Below, one piece after another: positions 22,801 to 34,000 of a stretch of DNA of 64,000 bases; within the stretch, counting starts at the first letter, position 1; each line of letters opens with the position of its first letter. The notes beneath the pieces are model-generated. The model made no database searches. It was not told the origin of the DNA and was given only the letters and a program-made list of their open reading frames with translations. Where the stretch lies: assembly GCA_001465935.1 (NCBI GenBank), contig LNKV01000058.1:167011-231010 (forward strand), written 5' to 3'. This DNA comes from Clarireedia homoeocarpa. Taxonomy: Eukaryota > Ascomycota > Leotiomycetes > Helotiales > Rutstroemiaceae. The translations under genes and the position numbers were made by a program.

Positions 22801-23017
22801 ACTCCTTATATTTATTTTATGTGGAGCTATGTCGACGGCCCAATTGTTTTCCAGATATTCTCCTCACGAATCCAGTGAATTCTTGCTACATATATACACG
22901 ATACCCCTCCCCTCTCTACCCAGTGAACCCTTGGGCTAATGCTTTCTTATCTACAGTTGAGCCTTTTGAACGTTTGACCTCAACCTAGCCTCATTCAACG
23001 ATCCATATACCGCCGAT
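19884..23017. other. Long intergenic region
   Basis: About 3.1 kb. Short open frames on both strands (for example near 20133-20700 and 20929-21375) match nothing I know and lack a coherent exon chain. The right end is the promoter and leader of the mitochondrial carrier, with pyrimidine-rich DNA and a probable leader intron (22613-22956). Confidence 0.55.
22613..22956 (+). other. Probable 5' UTR intron of the carrier gene
   Basis: A GTAAGC donor follows CTCAG at 22613. A CTAAT branch-like site and a CTACAG acceptor at 22951-22956 precede the carrier start by about 60 bases. The interior is pyrimidine-rich. No RNA evidence is available here. Confidence 0.45.
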
Positions 23018-24037
23018 ATGTCGACCTCCAACTCCATCAAACAGGCCGCGGAAGCCGCCAGAAAAAAAACAGCTGAAGCTATGGAGAGCACAAAACGATT
23101 TGCTAGTTCGGCCAAAACCGATGCTATAGCGGTCACGAACGACATCCTTCATACTCCTGTCATGCGTGCCGCCCTCCCTTTCATCAATGGTGGTCTTGCA
23201 GGCATGACAGCCACAACAGTCATACAACCCATTGACATGATAAAAGTACGGCTACAACTTGCTGGAGAAGGTGTCCGCACTGGTCCCAAGCCTACTCCCA
23301 TATCCGTAACGCGAGAAATCCTCGCTCAAGGCAAAGTCCTCGACCTATACACCGGTCTATCAGCCGGACTCCTTCGTCAAGCCGTCTACACCACCGCCCG
23401 TCTTGGTTTCTTCGACACTTTCATGAAAACTCTAACCGTCCGATCGCAAACAAACAATACCAAAATCGGCTTCAAAGAACGAGCCGGAGCCGGTCTCGCA
23501 GCAGGTGGTTTGGCAGCCATGATCGGCAACCCTGCCGATCTCGCTCTCATCCGCATGCAATCCGACGGACTCAAACCCCTCGCCCAACGCAAAAACTACA
23601 AATCCGTCATCGACGCCCTAACATCCATCTCCAAAACTGAAGGCATCACAGCGCTCTGGGCCGGTGCCGCCCCCACCGTCGTGCGCGCCATGGCGCTCAA
23701 CTTCGGACAGCTCGCCTTCTTCTCGGAAGCGAAAAGCCAGCTCAAAGAACGCACGACCTGGGCGCCGAAGACGCAGACGCTGGCGGCGAGTGCCGTCGCG
23801 GGCTTCTTTGCGAGTTTCTTTAGTTTGCCGTTTGACTTTGTGAAGACGAGGTTGCAGAAGCAGGGTAGTGGGAAGGATAGGGTTTATAAAGGTATGGGTG
23901 ATGCGTTTTTGAAGGTGGCGAGGGAGGAGGGGGTGTTGAGGTTTTATAGAGGGTTTGGGACTTATTATGTTAGGATTGCTCCACATGCTATGGTTACATT
24001 GGTGGTGGCGGATTGGTTGGGTTTTATTACAAAGTAG
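23018..24037 (+). CDS. Mitochondrial 2-oxoglutarate/malate-type carrier (SLC25 family)
   Basis: A single exon of 339 residues. Three mitochondrial-carrier repeats each carry the Px[DE]xx[KR]-type signature: QPIDMIKVRLQ (about 75-85), NPADLALIRMQ (about 175-185) and LPFDFVKTRLQ (about 274-284). Six membrane helices are expected in the inner mitochondrial membrane. The conserved LYTGLSAGLLRQAVYTTARLG and the third-repeat FYRGFGTYYVRIAPH fit the oxoglutarate/dicarboxylate branch, which exchanges 2-oxoglutarate for malate or other dicarboxylates. The second signature has Leu instead of the usual basic residue, as in other members of this branch. A 40-residue N-terminal extension rich in Lys/Ala precedes the first repeat. 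Exact substrate is inferred from resemblance. Confidence 0.9.
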   Translation: MSTSNSIKQAAEAARKKTAEAMESTKRFASSAKTDAIAVTNDILHTPVMRAALPFINGGLAGMTATTVIQPIDMIKVRLQLAGEGVRTGPKPTPISVTREILAQGKVLDLYTGLSAGLLRQAVYTTARLGFFDTFMKTLTVRSQTNNTKIGFKERAGAGLAAGGLAAMIGNPADLALIRMQSDGLKPLAQRKNYKSVIDALTSISKTEGITALWAGAAPTVVRAMALNFGQLAFFSEAKSQLKERTTWAPKTQTLAASAVAGFFASFFSLPFDFVKTRLQKQGSGKDRVYKGMGDAFLKVAREEGVLRFYRGFGTYYVRIAPHAMVTLVVADWLGFITK

Positions 24038-26158
24038 ATGTAGGTACTAGGTGAGGGGTGAGTGGGTGGACTTTTTGATTAACCCACAAATCCGAACATG
24101 CTCAGTCATGATGGGATTTCGCGGGCTGGTTTGGATTGAATTGGATTGAATTGGATTGAATGAATTGGATTGAGAACGGCGTATGAGAATTTGGGATTAG
24201 TGTTGAGCGTATATATGCTTTGTTTGGATTTCGATTAGTGGTAGGCTTAGGCTTAGGCTTAAGATATATAACAAGATAGTTATGAATATTGCTGTGCAAC
24301 AACATATATCAGACTTATCCCTTCTCTCTGTACATGTGTGGGTTATGCCATCGCGCCAAGGAATCTGACTCAGATTGGATTGGATTGGATTGATAGAGCC
24401 GAGTTAACGTGTGAGAGGCTGAATTCTAGCTGTAGAGATTGGTGATTTATTGTATCTAGGTTAGTTTAAAAATGTGTGGTTGCTGTAGGACTAGAGGTTG
24501 TGGTAGCTTTGAGAATTCGCGTGATGTATTGTATTGTATTGTATATTGATAAGTAATGCATAACGATATATATCAGATCACTCTGGAGGAAGAATTCCAT
24601 AACTTTCGTATATAAAAACAGGTTTGACTTGACTTGGGAATGTAGCTAGCTATTCTAGGGGTAACTAGATTACTACTACATACGTAAGAGGTCTCTCGGG
24701 GCATTTTTATACCTTTACGTATTGTATTTATTCTCTCAGTGCATATAGTCGAAGTATTTAGATATGACCACTACAACAAGTGTTCGAGAAAGATACCGGC
24801 TCTGATGAAATCGAGTACAGTACTCGACTTTGAGGTATGATGGGGAGGGAGGATGATTCTCGGTCGATTGATTGATGGAACCGCTTACTGTACATACATA
24901 TCAACCAACACCTAAGCGAAACATTTTCGGCATTCTCTACAGTATGAATTCTGCACCTCTGCATGCCCGTTCTTTGGAGCCTGTACTGCCTTGATGGGAA
25001 ATTCGCGGTTCGTTCGTTCGAACTTCCGATGCAGAACGAAATGACGTTGCTGGTGGTTTGCTCGACTCAGGATTTTTTCCCAGTCGGGTCTCTCCTAATG
25101 GAGACTTGATGGACGTCCAAACTTGTTTACCGTGGAGGAATCCTACTGCTTGGAAGGAAGAGATGAGGTTTCTGGGGGTGTGGAATGGAGGAATTACTTC
25201 AAGGAAGTGATGGGAGGGAAGGGGTGAAGGGGTGAACTTCGATGGAGATGGAGATGGATCGTGAATGGGTTGCGAAGGCAGTACCAGTGTGTGAAAAGAG
25301 AGTTGCACTTGGGTCCACGCGTTCAGTTCAATCACCCTTCTTCACGCGCAGATGTTTTTCATTCTTTGAATTGGATTCTCTGCAGAAGAATTGCACAGTA
25401 TGCAACCTGTTGTCTTTTCAGTGGTTGCTTTTTCATTCGTCTCTCGTGGCGGGTGCAGTTCACGAATACTTCATATCGTTCTTATTTCCACCAATAGATT
25501 GGCCGAGATTTAGCCACTATATTTGCATTCGATATCTTAGGAAACAGTTTTCCGACATTTCATGATATCGTTTCAAAATGGAATCGCAACAAAATCGAAT
25601 TTTCACCGGTGATCAATACTGTACAACCCCTGGCACTGTCGTCATGCCGCCCCCCACGCAGTCTTGGCTCTGGTCCCGTCGACCCCGCTACGATGGATCT
25701 CACTGCCGGCACTTTTATCCATCACATCCAATTCCAGATCCAGCACATAACAACAGCGCAGCACATCAAACTCCCAGCATCGGAGATAAGTGGAGTTCTG
25801 CCGATTGAAAAGCTTATATCCGGATGGCGAAACGCATTCTGCGTAGCTAATGTGGTTCGTCGGAGTTCCGATGCTGATTGCTCAATTAGCAGGGTTTGAT
25901 GGAGTTGATAAAGCTCGTATAGAAAGTCCTAAGTAAGTACTTTAGTCATAGCTGTCGATCATGTTTTTGGGGGGGGGGGTTAATAAATACTCGGGGATGA
26001 GAAGGTTTATGTTGGGTGTTTGAAGTTGAAATTGCTTTTGGGAAGATATCTGTTGTTTGATAACTCTTGTTTAATTCTGAGTTGCTTTGTTCGAGGGATC
26101 CGGTAAAGAAGAAGGCATCCTAATTTGGCTCTTTACAATCCACAACGGTTTAGTCGCC
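24038..26158. other. Intergenic region with short tandem repeats
   Basis: About 2.1 kb without a recognised gene. It contains TTGGATTGAA repeats (24131-24173), TTGGA repeats (24373-24392) and TATTG repeats near 24530-24545. Open frames near 24937-25335 (-) and 25578-25899 (+) match no family. Confidence 0.55.
24131..24173. repeat. Tandem TTGGATTGAA repeat
   Basis: Three and a half copies of the ten-base unit downstream of the carrier gene. A shorter TTGGA series recurs at 24373-24392. Confidence 0.85.
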
Positions 26159-27177
26159 ATGATTATAAACCATGTTTCCACAGCTACGAAACTTCGGGAT
26201 TTCCTCGAGAACTCGAAGGATATCTTGTTATGTCCTGGTGTATATGATGGCTTCTCAGCGCGAATAGCGCTTTCCGTAGGCTTTGATGCGTTATACATGG
26301 TATGAATCTATCCCCTAAGTCCCTTAACTTTTCTCTCGGGTCTCCCCTCCACAAATCCCATTCATCTGGCCCAAGCTCGTCGCTAACGATTATCTTACCC
26401 CTTAAACAGACCGGTGCAGGCACCACAGCATCTCGCCTCGGCCACGCCGACCTCGGCATCGCCACCGAGTCCGACATGCACGCCCACGCCGAAATGATCG
26501 CATCAATCGACCGCTCCGTCCCGCTCATTGCCGATGCTGACACCGGCTACGGCGGCCCAATCATGGTCGCCCGTACCGTCGAACAATACGCACGTGCCGG
26601 CGTGGCCGGCATGCATATTGAAGACCAAGTGCAGACAAAACGATGCGGACACTTGGGTGGAAAAGAACTTGTAGATCTCGATGTCTACGCGAGCCGGATC
26701 CGCGCAGCGGTTGCAGCGAGGAAAAAGATCGGTAGTGATATTGTGATTATTGCGCGGACGGATGCTCTGCAGGGGATGGGATACGATGAGGCGATTCGGC
26801 GATTGAAATTTGTGCGGGACTTGGGCGCGGATGTGGGATTCTTAGAGGGTATGACTTCAGTTGATATGTTCAAGCAGGCAGTGAAAGATCTGGCTCCTTG
26901 GCCGTTATTATTGAATATGGTGGAGGGTAGCGTCACACCTACCGTTTCGGTCGATGAGGCGAGAGAGATTGGGTTAAGAATTATTATTCATCCGCTGGCT
27001 GCTATTAATGCGGCGTACCAACCTATCAAGGATATGTTTGAGCGACTGAAGACGAAGGGGAGAATGGATCATGATCCGAAGCTGACACCGCAGTTTATTT
27101 TTAATGTTTGTGGGTTGAAGGAGAGTATGGCTGTGGATGCGGAGGCCGGAGGAAAGACTTTCGAGAAAGAGCCGTAG
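26159..27177 (+). CDS. Isocitrate lyase/PEP-mutase superfamily enzyme
   Basis: Two exons, 26159-26299 and 26410-27177, with a 110-nt intron (GTATGA donor, AACAG acceptor), giving 302 residues. The superfamily barrel is complete: LLCPGVYDGFSARIA, LYMTGAGTTASRLG, then the metal-site motif LIADADTGYGG, the EDQVQTKRCGH loop with the catalytic Cys, and IIARTDALQGMGYDEAI. Members cleave or form C-C or P-C bonds in 2-oxo acids, for example 2-methylisocitrate lyase, oxaloacetate hydrolase and carboxyphosphonoenolpyruvate mutase. The KRCGH form is the one usual in the many fungal 'PEP phosphonomutase-like' proteins of this length, so the substrate stays open. The start is the Met closest to the conserved STATKLRDFL; an in-frame Met at 26087 would add 24 residues. 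It converges on the next gene with 118 bases between stops. Confidence 0.88.
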
Positions 27178-27295
27178 GCATGGCCAAAGACAGTTGAACC
27201 TAATTTAGGATACGAAAAATGATACCATAATAAATATTACTACCACCCAAAGAAAAAAGGTGGCATTCATGATATCATCGGTCGTTTTCATGCTC

Positions 27296-29795
27296 CTAGG
27301 TCTCATCATGCTTTATCTTTTCTGCGATTTTATCACTGCCTTCGGCAATATCGAAACCTCCATATCCGCTTACCACGTCCCGGACGTAAAGCGAAATGTC
27401 CGCTGCATTCTTGATATATGACCCGGCGAGCGCATCAGTAACCACAACCTTTACGGTGAGCTCTTCCCTCTTCTCGATGATTCGTTTCAGCTTTTTCATC
27501 ACCTTGTCTCCATCTTCCGTACTTCCCGATAATCGTGAGAGCGAATCAACGATAACAAATACCATGTCGTCCTCTGTTAAGAGTGAGAACAGCGCATCAA
27601 ATAGCTGCAGCCCATGTTTGAGAGTTTTCCTGGCTTTGGAAAAGTACTTGCGGTCTCCCAGAGACGACAAGTCCACGAGGGGTCGGTTGTCAGCGATAAA
27701 TTTAAGAAGTTGGCTGTTCAAGCTCCTAGTTAAGGCGATTGGACCAGACTTCTCTTCCAAGATAGACTCGTTGTTCCTATGCATGCAGAAGTACGCAAGG
27801 ACTGGGAACTTTTCTGTGCTGAAAAGAGTGGTCGCGGTCAGGGCACTCGTGAAGGAGAGTGGGTTGTTTAGGGATGCAGGGGGTGTCTGGAGTTGGACCT
27901 CTAAGATGCTTGATTCCTTCCCTCGAAGCCAATTGCTGTGTTCTTCTGAGTTTAGAATCCAATGGGATATGTTCTTCTCGTCAGGTTCGAGTAGCGCCAC
28001 GTGCTCGAGACAGTCCTTCATATCTCCTATTGGGTCATAGAGTTTGGGTTTTGTGAGCCACTTCGACGCTATGCGGCTGTTACCCTCTTGACGAGAACGC
28101 GTCGACATGATGTCTTGTTCTTGTTGGAGGAGTTTGACTTCCTCACGATCAACTGTTATTAATGATGGTTAGTAAATATTCCTTTGCGAGAGAATAGGCT
28201 GGTGTTAAATTGTAGAACTGATATATGTACGCATGTGGGTTGAAATATGACTTAATATTGAGAATATGGAAAGGGAGGATATGAGGCCATTTGAGGCCTC
28301 AAAATGTACTGTTTAGGTGTAGTTCAGTACGTCTTCAGGAATTAGTCAAAAAAGGAGCTGTTCAGAGAACTGCTTTTCAGCAGCTGGGGAACTTTACTTT
28401 CACCGGTCTTAGCATTAAAATTCGGATTACTAGCGCAGAATCGGTACAAGGCGTCTTCGAAATATAGATGAAGCATTTGGCGAGTCTTTTCTGAGTTCCC
28501 AGCAAGCATTTCTTCGAGCCGTTTCAAGGAGTTATTCATGTTCGTCTTCAAGGCTGCAAAAGTCAGTCCCTGTGGGGTCGAGAATAAAAGAAGTTGAGAA
28601 CGATGATACTCACCAACGTTCTGGTTAGCAACAAACACGAGGCCACTTTCAATATTAGCAGTGGTTTTTTCGACTCTGCCCAGTTTTTCCCGTTCGCACA
28701 TATCTACCTCTTTCTGAAAGTTTTCAATTCGTTTTTGTAGCTGATCTAAAGCATCAGGTACAGTCAACTTCTGTTCTTGATCGTCTTCGTCAACTGCCCC
28801 GTCAGCATCTAACTTGCTTCTGAAGGGTAGAGAATGAAGTGTTTTGGCAATTTTGCCTCTCTGATCGGCCAGCTTCACTATTTTCCGTCAATCATGTGCC
28901 CCATTGATAAACTCACGGGTGACTTGCCCTTCCATGTTCTGGTGATCTTTTCAACAACACGCTCTAGAACGGTAAAAATGGCGACAATGATATCATCAGC
29001 GCAAGAGTGCAGTTTGATGGATGCATGATGTATTTCTGATAATCGCTGGATAGTTTCTAGCTTTTCAGGAATCTCTGCCAACCAGCTCTGGATCGCTTCG
29101 CGCTGTTTGGCTTGCTTCTCAACAGCCTAGTACATCAACATAAGTAAAGATCTGGGCGATATCTCTGCAATGTAATCGTACTCAAGGTCATAACAAACTT
29201 ACAGCCAGTATCAAGGTAACCCCTCCAGAAATAACTGAACCATATATGTCATTTGGAATCATGTTGAGAATACCTTCGACTATGTCTTTGTTGTCTTTTA
29301 CTTTCCGATGGCACTTTTGGACGAAATTCTTACATGATTTCGTCTTGGACGGATTTTCGCTGCTTTCTCCTAGACGGTTAATTATCTGGATAATGTATTC
29401 GACCGTGAACTCGCTTGGATCTTTGAGGACGATATTGAGTTGGGAATCGACCTTTCTCTCTTTGAGTAAAGTGACGAAGTTTTGGAGCGTCCGACGAAAC
29501 GTGAGAATCCTCGCCTTAGACTGCTCATAACATTTGGCAGAACTGAATGGAGAGTCAACTGATCGGTGAACAGCCTCGGGATTGTACAGGTGGGAACATA
29601 CTCGAAGACAAAACCTTTCGGCACGAACCGATCAAATTCTGTAACAAATTCGGAGCCTCCTTTTAAGCCTTCAAACTCATCTGGTGAGCCTTCCAGTTGT
29701 AGCAACGCTTCTTTACCTGCGCGTCTCTCCACGTATTCTGCAGCCGAATTTGTGAGAGTCCTTCGACGGAAGACCACCGGATTCAGAGGCTCCAT
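27296..29795 (-). CDS. DUF7708/NACHT-like fungal protein with a degenerate NTPase
   Basis: Six exons on the minus strand: 29795-29602, 29542-29203, 29126-28917, 28872-28614, 28553-28398 and 28152-27296. The product has 671 residues. The fifth donor is ambiguous between two nearby sites (about 28397 or 28403) that keep the frame. The first half is helical, with NMIPNDIYGSVISGGVTLIL typical of the DUF7708 region that precedes NACHT-like modules in many fungal proteins. The second half has SHWILNSEEHSNWLRGK, the usual entry to that NTPase. Where a Walker A GxxGxGKS should be it reads QLQTPPASLNNPLSFTSA, so no P-loop is visible, while a Walker B-like MVFVIVDSLSRL remains. No ankyrin, WD or TPR repeats follow. 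It probably acts as a signalling or scaffold protein. It is divergent from the AAA ATPase gene. Confidence 0.75.
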
Positions 29796-31096
29796 AGCAA
29801 TTACCTTTTCAAGGAGAAAGTTTCAGTCGAGCAACTTCTTATCTTGGGTTGAATATACAATGAATAGAATATGAAGCCTTACAAACTCAACAAAATCGTC
29901 ACAAGTGAGGCTCCTCCTCCCACGTGCCCTCTTGTTCCTCGCCAACACAGATAGCTGGAAAGTGAACCTCATTCAGTATCTGAATTAAGTCGGCTTATTG
30001 CACTTTTTGGGCGGCTTACGGCGTTATTGAATGCATGGTGGTTGTAAAGCCTCTGTAGTTACGGCTACATTCAACTAGTCTGATGTATATGCATAACGAG
30101 GCTCTCGTATGGCTGAGTTAAGCTCACCGAGTGATAACTTGATTGGGTTATCTTAACTGCTGGCATTTATCATTGGTTCGCTGCTGGTTGTATTTGTTGC
30201 ATCAAATGATTACATTGTACTCGTTCATTGGCCGACATTAGTTGGGGATGTATACTTTTGTTGCGTTATTGCGTAGAATCGTCGATCTGTTGATTGAATT
30301 AGTTGGAAAGAAGCAGCTGGGTAGCATAAATCCTAATCATTCGCTGGATATTCCACGGTTTATATCAGTTGATACATCAAATTCGGATATGGAGAAATTA
30401 CCTTCAATGCGACTTTTGGGATATTGATTTTAAATCTGGAAAATCTATTTCTGAATATTTGAACTGGTGCACTTGTACAATTGAAATGATCGTTGTAGGA
30501 TAACTGGTATGAATTCATGAATTCCTATCCCCCAGAGACGCTTCAACCTTCAACTGGAAAAAAAACCTAAGTGAGACAGCATTAGATCTCGGTCAATTGA
30601 TATGCACCCCGCTGCAGATTGGCCAGATACCTTGCCGAAGGATTATGTGCCGATCCTCCTATGGTAGGATCCATGCACCTGGGTACCTTTGAATGCTACC
30701 ACACGCGGAATCACAGCCAAAATCGGCCTCTGAAGGAGAAATAGGTCTCGAAAGACTGCTTTCTGCTCAGAGCCGCTTGCTAGTGGAAACTGCATGAGGC
30801 TTCAGGTAATACCAGTTTAACACTGAACTTCAATTTTCTTAGAAGTCTTACACACCCGTTTCGTTTCTTCCATCTTGTCACCTTTTGGGGCGGTCTTATA
30901 ACCCTCATCTTCTTGGTCACGGATCTTTTAGAATCTCTTAATACACTTTGTATGGTTGACTTCCTTGATTGGAGATATATTATCCTAGTCCAGCTGCTCG
31001 TATCGTTATTATTACAGTCGCAGCAGCGTTTGGGAAGATGGAAACCGCCGAGAAAGAAAGTGGTATATTTCAAGATTCAAATCTACAGGTTTAACT
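29796..31096. promoter_or_regulatory. Divergent intergenic region between the DUF7708 and AAA genes
   Basis: 1.3 kb between two divergent starts. No gene recognised. Presumably it contains both promoters. Confidence 0.5.
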
Positions 31097-34000
31097 ATGA
31101 CTGATATAATTAAAGGTTCCCTATCTTCAAATAATTTTAGCACTGCGAGTAATTCGGAGATACCCCAAAGTGCCGGGACAGACTCCGAAACATCTACAGT
31201 TCCCGCACCTGATTCAGTACCTGGTTTGGACAACAAGCAGGCTTTAGGTAAACCAGAGGTCATAGACCTCAACTCAAAAGCCCCAGGAGATGCCGAAAAA
31301 CCTGAAGAACCGGCGTCGGTCGGCAAGAATCAGGAGCCAGCTAAGAAGCCCCACTTCCATCGGCGGCCTTTGAGACCTCTCGAAAGGGCCCGCAATTTTG
31401 CTAAGTCAGTTGGTTCACTGGATATGTTTGAAGCCTATAAGGAGAGAGCGAAGATCGAAGCAGAGAAAAGCGACCAAAGAAACCAGGGATCAAATCTCGT
31501 TAAAGGACTGGTTGACTATCTGAGGGTTCTAGAAGATCGAATTAATCAATTGGAGCCTGAGATAAAAATCAAGTTCGATAATATTATTGAATCTATCCCA
31601 AGGCCTGCTGAGATTGATGATTCTAAGATTGAGATCACGGTCAAGTTTTTCAATGCAGCTGCGTACCTGGTACCGGATGGCCCTCTCCCAACATCAGACG
31701 CGGAAACAGAAAAAGGCACATTCGTGTGTTGCCACGATACTCAGCAGCTTATACGAGTGCTTTACTCGAATATCAAAGATGACGAAACGATACCTCTCAG
31801 GCAGGCAGACTCCGAGGCTCCAGAAGCCGATAGCATTGATATTCTGACTTTTGGAGTCTCATCGGAAGCCATTAGTAGATTCCTTGAAAAGCAGCTGAAT
31901 GGCCCCAGCGGAAAGGAAAATTTGATCCGGTTCGGCAAGCCATTCAAACCATTGATCAGACATATCGAGAGCTTCAAAAATCAGCTGATGAAACTGGAGC
32001 GTAAATACAGGTAGGGCGAGCCACATGAATAAGTGCCCTATCTCTGACAAGTGTACACAGTCAGGTTATGACCGAAGACGCGAATCCAGAGATACTCTTA
32101 AGTAGCTCGGATGAAACGATGAAAGCGACAACAAACAGGGATGGAAGTGATTTCCTGCGATCTGCACCTAAAAAAGACTACGAAGATGACTGGAATGCTG
32201 CTTATAACCAATTATTAGCTCTTCCCCAGTTTCGAATGCTCTTGGATTTCGTTGACAAGTATCTTGGCAAGCAGGTCCGACTATATGAGCGTCTAAGGCA
32301 GGGGAAAGAACAGTACGTAGCATTTGAAAATCTCTGGATGCTTTTCGATGCCAATGACACTGTATATTGTCCGCTAAGCGAAACTCCGATGGAGATAGGT
32401 GTTTCCAACTCACCAGGTTTCAATTATATCCCACTTCTACGGTATACCCCCCAAGCGTATCGAGTGCTGTTCACTGATGGAGGCGTGCCTCATGAGCCAT
32501 CCTTACTTATGACATCTAAACTAAAACGGACGGATGAAACGGTTGTTTCTGAATCACCTGCCACTGGCAGCTCCGAGGGCGCAAATGACGAACTTAAAGC
32601 CATCACTGAGATATTAACACAGCGTGCTGATATATCGAAAAGAGTTAGAGACTATTAAACTGAATTAGTACTATATTGCTTATATGTAGACTTCAATGGA
32701 GCAAAATTCGGAACTGTCATAGAAAAATTTACTTTTAAGCCTTACGAACGGGAGGTAGAAATTCGCAGTCTCCAGGCATATCCCGCTAGTTATATATCAC
32801 AAGATCGACTATATGAGAATGGCGAAAAATTCCTTCATTATACAAAAGTCTCCCACCTACAGTATGAAGGGTTAACCGTTGGGCCGAGTCGGGAAGAGGT
32901 AAGACGTGTCACAAGGAGAATGAAGATGATGATCACATTTGCTAAGAAACTGGGCCGCAGATAAGTAGTCCGGTTGTGGTGGACGTGAAGCTAGCATTTG
33001 AAAATGGCCCTGATACAGATAAAGTATCCACCGGGATCCCGCGATTTGCCTGGTCTGGAAATATCCTGGTAACAGAGACACAGAACAGGACTTATGATCT
33101 CTACTCTAGTCCTCTATGTTCTTACAGATGGTGCTATGATCGACCTTGCACCAGAGACATTTACAGGTCATCGGAGACAACCAAAGATATCAATATAGCG
33201 ATGAAGGTTAAAACCGTTCTCGAAGAATGTGAGACTGAAATGCAAAAACGCAAGAATAGCATCGAAAATATCAGGCAACTCATGACGGAAAACGACCTCA
33301 TCAGGCTATTACCGGGGGTAGTACCTGGTTTTGCTCTGAGAAACAGAAGATGGGGCAAGTAAAGTTGTCTCGGTAACACAGAGACTCGAGTAGCTGACAC
33401 ATGGATACATATAGCTCTTCTTAACCTAACGCAACTCCGGTCGGTTGAGCAAAACAATGAATGGGATAAGCTTATTCTTCCCCCAGGACACCGAGAAATA
33501 GTTCAAGCCATGGTTGAGACACACACGCAGGTTCTTAGTTCGAACAAAGATGCTAGCGTCGGGATGGATTTGATTCAAGGGAAAGGTTAGTGTAATAGTA
33601 ACAAGACCAACTGTTGACTGGCATCCGCTGAACTATTTTCAAGGGAGCGGTTGCATTATTTTGCTTCACGGTGTGCCAGGCGTTGGTAAAACCTCTACGG
33701 CAGGTAAGTGCATATTCTAGACCGTTTGATTTGACTGATGAGAACAACTGTTGATACATGTTTTCGCAGAATGTGTTGCGGCCCATACCAAGAAACCACT
33801 TTATCCCATTACCTGCGGTCAGTGGAACACCATCACTCTAACTCTAGAGAAAAGCCATATCAGAAGTGAAATCTGGATATTGAGAATATATATATTTGAT
33901 TGTTCACTAGAGAATACTAACGTATGCCTTAAACAGGTGATATTGGCATTGAGCCTGGAGACGTGGAGGAAAATATGGAGAATCACTTCAGGCTGGCACA

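Noticed and set aside
24245..24262. TTAGGC repeats resembling a telomere motif
   Set aside because: Only about three units, inside ordinary intergenic DNA; fungal telomeres of this group use TTAGGG.
33055..33130. An extra intron in the AAA gene (GTAACA donor, TTCTTACAG acceptor)
   Set aside because: Splicing it puts a stop in the joined frame, whereas reading through gives TQNRTYDLY as expected for the family.
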